Assembly: GCA_035771165.1 (NCBI GenBank)
Contig: JAWNZC010000351.1
Location: 9,996,001-10,060,000, forward strand
Origin: Paragorgia papillata
Lineage: Eukaryota; Cnidaria; Anthozoa; Scleralcyonacea; Coralliidae
Reading direction: 5' to 3'
Length of the DNA: 64,000 nt
Positions 56,391 through 64,000 of the stretch are shown here, one piece after another (position 1 is the stretch's first letter; each line of letters opens with the position of its first letter). Under the pieces are notes generated by a model. The model was not told the DNA's origin and made no database searches. It saw only the letters and a list, made by a program, of their open reading frames with translations. Made by a program: the position numbers and the translations under genes.

Positions 56391-57089
56391 TGTGGGAATT
56401 GTACATATTCGTAATATTTGGGTTCTCTTGAGCAAAATTGCAATATATTTTGCCGTTCTAAAATTTCTTCTTTATGGACTTTTTCGCAGTCAAAGTTGGT
56501 AACTAATTACCAGAAATGACGTAAAAAAGGGAACGAGCTTTTGGAGCGAAACAGTGCATGTTTACAACACTATATACACATCTATTTCGCACTAATTCTC
56601 TTCGTTATATATGTAATATATCATACACGAGAAGCCGTTTATTATCTGATTTGAAAACACCGAGAGTTGAAAAACGAGGCGATAGCCGAGTTTTTTAACT
56701 CACTTCGAGGTGTTTTTAAATCAGATAATAAACGGCTTTCGAGTGGTGATATATTACATAATTATACCGTAAAAACGCGCTAACAAGAACCTTCAACTAT
56801 AAGAACTTCAGGCTGAAGTTATATATAAGAATATAAGAACCTAACCCAGGCTGATTTGGTAAAATGTAGGTTCTTGTTAGCGGGTTTTTACTGTATAACG
56901 AAGAGAATTAGTGCGAAATAGATGTGGTGTGTTCCAAAAGCTCGTTCCCTTTTTGACGTCATTTCTGGTAATTAGTTACCAACTTTGACTGCGAAAAAAT
57001 CCATAAAGAGGAAATTTTAGAATGGCAAAATATATTGCAATTTTGCTCAAGAGAACCCAAAGATTATACGAATATGTACAATCCCCACG
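56391..57089. mobile_element. Foldback element with two nested palindromes
   Basis: Outer arms 56391-56612 and 56893-57089 are inverted copies (TTGTACATATTCG, AACCCAAA, TTGCTCAAGAG, CAAAATATATTGCAATTTTG, GTAACTAATTACCAGAAATG). Inside lie an inverted pair around GCCGTTTATTATCTGATTTG (56622-56757) and the TA-flanked MITE at 56767-56893. Confidence 0.7.
56767..56893. mobile_element. Second copy of the CAGTAAAAAC TA-flanked MITE
   Basis: The ends CCGTAAAAACGCGCTAACAAG and TTGTTAGCGGGTTTTTACTG are inverted. TA flanks are at 56765-56766 and 56894-56895. AAGAACC words match the copy at 39691-40219, but this one is shorter (127 bp). Confidence 0.7.
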
Positions 57090-58154
57090 GAAGATTGGCA
57101 TTTTAAAATCAAAATCATGGAATTACATTTTGGCCCATAAAAGATTTGTAGTGCATGTCTGAAGTTCACTGTAAGATGAATGCAAAATTATCGGTTATTG
57201 AAAGTTTTACAAATCTTGCTCACAGGCAAAAATGTCAAGGACTTGCATTGATTATATAGAATATTAATTTTCATATTCAAGTTTCTTGTTCAGGATTTTC
57301 AAATGCTTTCAAAATTCTAAGAACTTTCCAAGATTTAAAAAGAACCGAAGAAACACCACTATTAAACTCAGTGGCGTCTTTTAATGTCAAGATTTGTAAC
57401 TTAACAAGTATCCTATCTTGCCACGATCTTCTTAGTGAACGAAAGAAATAAACATGTTTTGTGGAAATGAAAAATTCTTGTCAACACTTCAAAATCACCT
57501 GCACGATGACGTCATAACTACAAATACCAGAATGCTTCGTCATCATCTGTCTCGTAGATGGACTCTCTCCACACAAAAAAAAATGACAGAATTTTTCTCT
57601 TTCATAAAAAAACAACACTAAAAAGCGTACGGTACATGACGCCACCGTGCAATTTGCTTATTTCACCTGGGCAAGCGTAAGAAAAAGTCGCAGAATGTAC
57701 GTAGCACACGTAATACCTAACATCAACCGAATATCCACTTTCTTTAGAAAACAAAATCTACTTTCATGATCTGTTCATCAGAAAAATAAGTTTTAACCAT
57801 GGCATTTGAACTTGCAGTTACGGAGTTCAATACTAATGATGTCATTTCAGTACTAAAGTCTGTTTGTGAGACTCCATTTTTCGTGCGTTACCATTGCGTT
57901 TCAAGTGTCACATACGACTGAAACTCGAGAAAACAAACACACAGCAGCTATACAGTTAAAGCCACAATATCAACAAAACAAAGTTCTGCTCGAGCAGACT
58001 TGAGATTCCCATTCGCGAATGAGAAACATCTGTACACAATTGTCAAAAAGGCAAAAGCCACTCGGCACTTAACAATAGTAACGTAAAAAGCCCAGTGCGT
58101 TAATTGGTAGCTTTAGACCAAAGTAAACGTTCCATGTGCGGTAGAGTGAACGAA
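57090..58154. other. 3' flank of the basic-protein gene, no other gene
   Basis: AT-rich DNA downstream (minus sense) of the stop at 58155. It would hold the 3' UTR. No domain or RNA gene is seen. Confidence 0.4.
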
Positions 58155-61100
58155 TTACGTCGAAGGTGGGACTCCGTGTTTCGTAAAAGGTCGAAAAGAC
58201 GAGTCTGAAAATGAGTTGTTAGCCCGGCTAGGCGAACCAGCATAGAGAATATCCAACTGAGATTTAGTAAGACTGCCTAAGACTAACGACAACTGCGTTG
58301 CCAACTTTTTATCATCCACTGAAGTATCTGTTTCACAAGGAATCGTCGGAGCTTGACGTGAAGGTGGTGGTGGATCTGTTTCCGATAAATCGGCGAGGTT
58401 GACTTCAAGTAACTTTTGAAGACATTGGCGTTTACACGGCGGCGCTGTTTGGTCGACATCAATGTCATGTTGAGCCTGATCAGAACAAGTATACTCTGAA
58501 ATAGGAAAGAAATCGTCTCGATCAATTTTTTGTCGGTCACGCCTGAAACTAGAATTAGAACATAATTAGAATAAGATTCTGGAATCTTAGAGGCTCTTAG
58601 TCCGCAAACGAGTCTCGACAACTACCGTGTATTTCATATTCTCATACTTTTTCTCTCTTATTACTATAAGAACGAATTATATTTTGAAATCTTGGATACT
58701 TCGTATCTCTCTGGCTGAGTAGCATAAAGACCACATTCATGAAGGTCACTTTAAATATTCTTTTATACGCTTCTGAACGAGCCTTTTCTGGCCTCGTTAT
58801 GAAGCAAAGATTATTTTGAACTGCAGACACGCAAACGAAGCAAGAAAGACTGATTAAAGACCCTGTTACACGGTACAATTTTTCATGCAACGCCTTTGCG
58901 AGACAAGTTGCATGAACCATTGCACCGTGTAACATGCTGTGCAATGCCAAAATCGTTGCGAGAATCGTTGCAACAATCGTTGCACAAGTAGAATCAGGTT
59001 CGAATCAGGTTCTACTTTCTGCAACGATTGCAGCAATTTGTTTCAGTGTTGCACCGTGTAACACCCCTTCAGCAACTTGTCTCGCAATATTTTGTTACGA
59101 TTTGGTACTCACTCGAGCCTCTCCCCAGTCTAACCGTTTTTATTGAAATCCAAATCATTGGCAAATTGCATAAACGCGTTGCAGCGTGTAAGACTCCCTG
59201 TCTTGCAACTGCAATGCTACATGAGTCATCATTGCGAGACAAGCTGCATGAAAAATTGCACCGTGTAACAGGGCCTTAAGATACGCACAAAAAAAATTCA
59301 AATTAATCGCCATTACGAAAGTGGTGTCAAGTGGTAGTAGAAACTTACTAGTATACTATTGTAAATGCTACAAGTTGATTGGCTACTGTACTCTATATCT
59401 ATTCGTCGATAGTGAGTAAGAAATTTAGTACTAGGACCCACGCAGTCAAGACAACATGGAAGGCACCGAGGAGTGGAGGATTTGTTATAGCGTTTGAATT
59501 GGGCTTTTATCACCTTTTAACCAATCCGATTTGAATAACCTCACACTGACTTCTATACCATGTGGGAACACTAAATCTGATTGGCTAAAAGGCGATAAAA
59601 GTCAAATTCAAACGTAAACGCTTCAAATGTGAAACAACTCGAAAAAAATGTTTGTGGTTTGCGTTTGGACGCAAATGGCTGTAACTTATATCGAATCAGA
59701 AAGACAGACACAAACGGACATTGAAATTTGGTATATACAACAACGCATTTTGTTTCTCATCCAAACATTTAAAAAAACAATTCTTAAAACTTACCCTCTA
59801 CTTCGTGAACTTGATCAGGAGAGTTGACAACATCTGGTTCTGTTCCTTTCTCAGAGTCTGGGAAAGATAGTATATGTTGTGTAGCGAAGGACTGGTTGAA
59901 AGATTCATCGGGGAAAAGTTTCTGCATGATTTTACGAGCTATAATTTTGACCTGTAACTGGAAATGATTCATTGATTCCTCGGCAATGTTGTCGAAATCA
60001 GTCTGACAAGATTTGTCGTTCCTTGAAAAGAAAGTTGTGTGTTTCGCTGCGTCTGTTTTCTCACCAAAACATTCAAAACATGTCTCTTGCATCTCATTTC
60101 TTTGTAAATCATACATTGGTCGACGTTTCGTGCGTTTCTTTGGCAGCTGCTTATTGGAATTGCAACTGTTCCTTTTTGTTTTGTTGTTTTTACTGCCTTG
60201 CTCAGCTAGTCGTTCAGTTAAGTTACGAGAATCGGAACCTTCAAAGATCCTCCCACGATACAAACTACGCTTCATGTGTTGCTTCGCTCGTCGTCTCCTA
60301 TTCCTCATACGACGTTTATCTTCTAGCTTTCCATCCACCACGGCGTTTTCTTTTCCTCGAATGTTCCTTATTGATTGCTGTCGATTTGTAAAGTGGCGAT
60401 GCGGCGATGCGCTTAAGCGTTTTTGTTCGCTTGTCTTCACGTTTCTACTCACGTTGTGTCCGTTAGTTTTATTAATAAAGCAGTAGCCTTTAGAATTCTG
60501 TTTCTCTAGACCAGCAATATTACATTCATGGGACACGTTGCAAGTCTTCACACAATAGCCATTAACGCAGTCAAGCTTGCACTCGACAGGACACTCGGTG
60601 TCGATGTTCCTAGCCTCGAGATGGTTGTTGTTTTCTTCTAAGTTTGTTTTAGAACCACGTGACGTTAAGAATTGTCTCGACGGAACATCGTCTTCAAGTT
60701 TAATATTCCTGGGCGCATTAGAATTAATCTTGTTCCTTAATTCTGGCCCGGGAGAAGAAGGAAGAGAGTCGGTTCCTCTCGGATATCGTGGTTGCGTTCT
60801 TTGAAGCCGGGTGGCCACCATCGGACTAATTTGTTTATGAACAAGTGTTGATTTCTGCTGATTGACTGACAAATTCTGACCTAAAACATGAGAAAATACG
60901 TATTATTTACGTAATAGCTGATCAAACAGTTTTCCTGCCACTTCAAAAGATCCTGGAACGTAGCCACCCCCCGTTACATTTGGGTATTAAGTAAGACTTC
61001 CAGGCAACAATGAGACTTATATGGCACAAGTTACTTCCGTTGAAATCGTGTGTTCTCATTGGCTGAGACGCGTCACGTGCCGGTCGATAATTTTCCGTAA

Positions 61101-63359
61101 TCGACCGGTCGATTACGGATTTTGGCAGACATGTTGTTTGCAACTAAACAATGAAAGAAAACCGCAAAAATTTTGTGAATTCAATAACCTGAGGACTAAA
61201 TTATGTATGAGTGGGATGATGAGCAATCTGGCAGTGAGTTTTAGGATTCCGAAAGCGATGGCAACAAGAGCAACAACATTGAAAACGATGAGACTGAGTC
61301 TATGTCACACGCTCGAGGTCACACTATTGACAAGGTAATGTAAGACGTGTTGTTTCAAAATGCCATATAATAAACCTCTTATTAACCTCGTCCGCTTGGT
61401 TAATAAGAAGTTAAAATAACACAAGTTTCTGGAGCTCTCATTGGCCATATACGATATTTCTTCACTAGTGAAAAAGTGTCATATCGGCTATGTCATGTAC
61501 TGAAGTGTTTTTATTGGCTAGCGGTTTTTCGTCTCTCATTAGCCATGCAGCGACTTATCGTTCCAATGGTGCAACTTCGTCTACGTTTGGTGACATTGGC
61601 GACAAACTCGGCTATATCAACTTGTTGCCGTTCTGTTCTGTTCGCTGTATAAGCTCTGGCAAAACCAGAGAAGGAAACTATAATAAAATTCATTGTGAAT
61701 AATTCTAGGAAGAATTACAAGGTAAGAAACTTGTTTATATTGACAACAATGTACACAAATTGACAAAGAAAGTGTGCTGTCATGTGTTTATGTCAGCGAC
61801 AATGTTGATATTCCGACATCACCATATTGGTTTTCACCAATATTCAGTCCAATATTACATAATCTACGGTATCCGACATAGTTAAACGCTATTCTGACGT
61901 AACAGGTTTTGAACGTAATTTAATAAGGTACCGTTCATGACCCAGGCTATCACCAGATGCCTATTTGCATCTTGCTGCTATATACCGTCATCAGTGGTTC
62001 TATTAGAGTACAAGTATATGGGACCTTTCTTCACAACGATCCCCTCTGATGAAGACACTAGATCGAAGTGTCGAATCATTTGGTCGTGAATAATAACTTT
62101 AACTCATTTTAGGTTTAATAACTTCTTATTAACCGAGAGCGCGGTCATTATGGAAAAATATCAGACCGAGGTCTTGACAGTACCGACCGAGCCCGAAGAG
62201 CGAATGTTTTAAACAATTTTATTGACAACTAGTAATAAAGATCATACAATGCACTTGCTATTTAACTGATTAACATATAGCATTTATCAAATAATCAATC
62301 GATTAATAATCAACCAGTCAGTCGGTTGGTTGCCGAGCTTTCTATTTTGGTCCGAGATATTTCGGAAATAGGTTTTCGATCGTCAGCAGGTCGATCAAAA
62401 TTATCCATTTTGAAAATGAACTGGTCCGCCACATAATAAAGAAGCCTTCCTACAATAACTTCACTGGCAGATATACCCCCCCCCCCCCAAACACAGACAC
62501 ACACAAACAAGAAATGGGATATCTATATAATCTTACCAAGAATAGAACCCCGGGACGGTGGTTCTATGCATCCTTGCATTCCGTTACAAACTTGTCCGTT
62601 GATATTACCACTCTGAGCTCCTTCACAACTTCTGCCAAACTTTCTCTCACAAATAGTACAATCGCTGTCACTTATCTCCATAGATACGGCATTAAGATCG
62701 CTGACACTCCCCCTGTTACCCTGGTCCTTCCTTACTACAAAGCTACCAGAAGGTTTTTCACACGGTGTTTCACGATTACCAAGTAACTTCACTCCGCCAG
62801 TAATTTCTCTGTCGCAAGAATCCCCTTTGAAACCACCCTCGTCATGAAGCTTTTCTGTCTTGTTCGTTCTAGTAGAGAGTGTACGTACGTCGACCTGCAA
62901 TTTTTTCAGTCTAGCAATGGATACCTTACTTAATCGCACTTTTTCTCTAACACGCATCTTTCGCTGCTTCTGGACTAAGCGGCGTCGCCTTTTCTCCTTG
63001 AAGGCGGCAATGTACGGTAAGCTAAACAAAGAATCTGTCTTGTCACATACATTGTGTTGCCATGTCGCTTGAGCAGTACTTGCAGTGTTGCGACACACAC
63101 CCTCACTAGCTGGACACTCTGAAACGCCTAGGTGTTGGTCGTTTTTCATTTCATCAAAACCCTTTTTAAAAATCCCATTTATCACATCATATTCTGTACA
63201 CGCAGATCTACACTTGCTCACTACATTGTCACTGTCAGAGCCACAACTTCGAAAAATGTTTTCGAACTCGCTTGACCATTTCACGTCTACAATAAAGAAG
63301 TTGAAACAATCAGGTTTACCTACTCCACGGAAAAAAGCAGGTTCTATCGATACCACTCC
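58155..63359 (-). CDS. Basic, probably nuclear protein of unknown family, last three exons
   Basis: The exons on the minus strand are 63359-62537 (823 nt), 60880-59795 (1086 nt) and 58495-58155 (341 nt, stop TAA). Acceptors are TGTTTGTTGCAG, CATGTTTTAG and TTTCCTATTTCAG; donors are GTAAGA and GTAAGT. Both internal introns are phase 1 and the exons join without a stop (750 codons including stop), which strongly supports the model. The protein begins mid-chain (GVVSIEPAFFRGVGKPDCFN). It has strongly basic stretches (KEKRRRRLVQKQRKMRVREK; RRMRNRRRRAKQHMKR) that look like nuclear localisation signals, a Cys-rich patch (CPVECKLDCVNGYCVKTC), a short segment LQVKIIARKIMQKLFPDESF, and an acidic/Pro-rich tail with KKLATQLSLVLGSLTKSQLD. 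I do not recognise the family. The 5' exon or exons must lie above 63359, probably beyond the window. Confidence 0.65.
58858..59275. mobile_element. 418-bp TTAA-flanked MITE in an intron
   Basis: TTAA lies on both sides (58854-58857, 59276-59279). The ends are AGACCCTGTTACACGGT and ACCGTGTAACAGGGCC (inverted). Words CATGCAAC, TTGCGAGACAAG and TTGCACCGTGTAAC recur in both orientations inside. TTAA duplications fit piggyBac or Kolobok types. It lies in the last intron of the basic-protein gene. Confidence 0.65.
59490..59620. repeat. Short hairpin repeat in the same intron
   Basis: TAGCGTTTGAATTGGGCTTTTATC is mirrored by GATAAAAGTCAAATTCAAACG; the inner pair is AACCAATCCGATTTGA and AAATCTGATTGGCT. 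The loop is about 40 bp. Confidence 0.55.
60960..62140. mobile_element. Relic DNA element in the first visible intron
   Basis: Ends and interior show mirrored TTATTAACC...GGTTAATAAG words (61366-61413, 62113-62137) and a GTAATCGACCGGTCGATTAC palindrome (61097). A degenerate acidic frame (YEWDDEQSGSEF, then DSESDGNKSNNIENDE) at 61203-61300 looks like the start of a former element protein. The family is not certain. Confidence 0.35.
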
Positions 63360-63439
63360 CTGCAACAAACAGAGCAAAATGTTAAAACACAAGTCAATGC
63401 TTCAAGAATGTCGGGTTTATAAAAAATCAAAACAGGAAT

Positions 63440-64000
63440 AAACTAAACTAATTTTATTTATACTGCATAACCGCATCATAACTGTTAAAAGACCGAGTAT
63501 CCGGAGGCAACCTGTGGTATTTGGTACAGTCAAATTGTAGGTACTCTTCTAGTGTGCGGCTAAGGTGAAATTTTAATCTGACAACTGCAATAATTAATCT
63601 GAAATGTTAATCAAACCTGGGTCGCAGAGGTGAATTGAAAGGCACGTGCGCTAATCATTGTGCCGATTAAATCGGATCCAATTGTCGTCGTGATTCATGC
63701 CATCTACGAGATTTACTCACAAGAGTATTGCGTCATTTGCTTGCAAACACTGCAATTGTTAACTTCCTTACGTAAATCAGACGCATTGGGAAGAGCATCG
63801 GATCCGATCACTAGCAGGCCCGCCGAGAGAAATTGTGGGGCCCGGGGAAAATTAGCGATTTGGGGCCCCTGATGACGTCACATGGGTCGATTTGGGGGCA
63901 CTGATGGCGTCACACGTCATTGGGTTGCCTAAAAACCCCGCCCTGTCGATCATTCCATAGCTTCTGAGGTCGGGCTTGAGCAATGAGTAGCCCAAAAATT
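63440..64000. repeat. Repeat-like DNA; no exon found
   Basis: 63820-63920 carries GGGGCCCGGGGAAAATTAGCGATTTGGGGCCCCTGATGACGTCACA-type wording in short pieces, shared with 55440-55500. I see no acceptor/donor-bounded exon for the minus-strand gene here. Confidence 0.45.

Noticed and set aside
62040..62095. CTGATGA with a GACACT/AGTGTC stem and GAAT
   Set aside because: The fourth core base is wrong and helix III and helix I do not close. It may be a decayed relative but is not supportable as a ribozyme.
1..64000. CRISPR arrays, operons or bacterial ribosome binding sites
   Set aside because: The gene structure, introns and transposons are eukaryotic. The direct repeats seen are microsatellites, minisatellites or transposon arms, with no regular repeat-spacer pattern.

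Overview
This is a gene-poor, AT-rich, repeat-dominated stretch of a metazoan nuclear genome. A cnidarian, probably anthozoan, source is my best inference. The reasons are short genes with ordinary GT-AG introns, a RING/TRAF/kelch protein type common in cnidarians, a spliced tRNA-less polymerase II gene style, and a dense mix of CR1/L2-like LINE, BEL/Pao, Penelope-like, hAT-like, MULE-like and SINE copies. Species cannot be named from the sequence alone.

Protein-coding content that I can support is small. (1) A three-exon minus-strand gene (9755 to 4409) encodes a 163-residue secreted protein with a signal peptide and one sushi/CCP-like module. (2) An intronless plus-strand gene (24331-25176) encodes a 281-residue secreted, probably GPI-anchored protein of unknown role. 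(3) A minus-strand gene (52207-50621) encodes a RING + TRAF zinc finger + coiled coil + kelch propeller protein. (4) The last three exons of a minus-strand gene (63359 to 58155) encode about 749 residues of an unrecognised basic, probably nuclear protein whose 5' end lies outside the window. One tRNA-Glu(CTC) gene lies at 33258-33329.

The rest is mobile DNA, much of it nested. At 8.4-9.5 kb an 804-bp foldback splits a 5S/tRNA-type SINE. At 10.5-11.2 kb a palindromic tRNA-derived element sits between 12-bp target duplications. At 15.7-16.4 kb is a Penelope-like endonuclease fragment next to a hammerhead-like fold. At 23.6 and 26.1 kb two near-identical units each carry a textbook hammerhead ribozyme and bracket the secreted-protein gene. 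From 34 to 42 kb is a decayed BEL/Pao element riddled with later insertions, including a hAT-type element that itself contains a TA-flanked MITE. From 44.5 to 50 kb is a broken LINE split by a 2.66-kb insertion and by a small MITE. At 54.8-55.2 kb a MULE-type element with 9-bp target duplications carries what looks like a captured coding exon.

The strongest new biology candidates are the paired hammerhead units, the palindromic tRNA-like SINE family and the Pack-MULE-like capture. The two small secreted proteins and the basic multi-exon protein are the main unexplained host genes.
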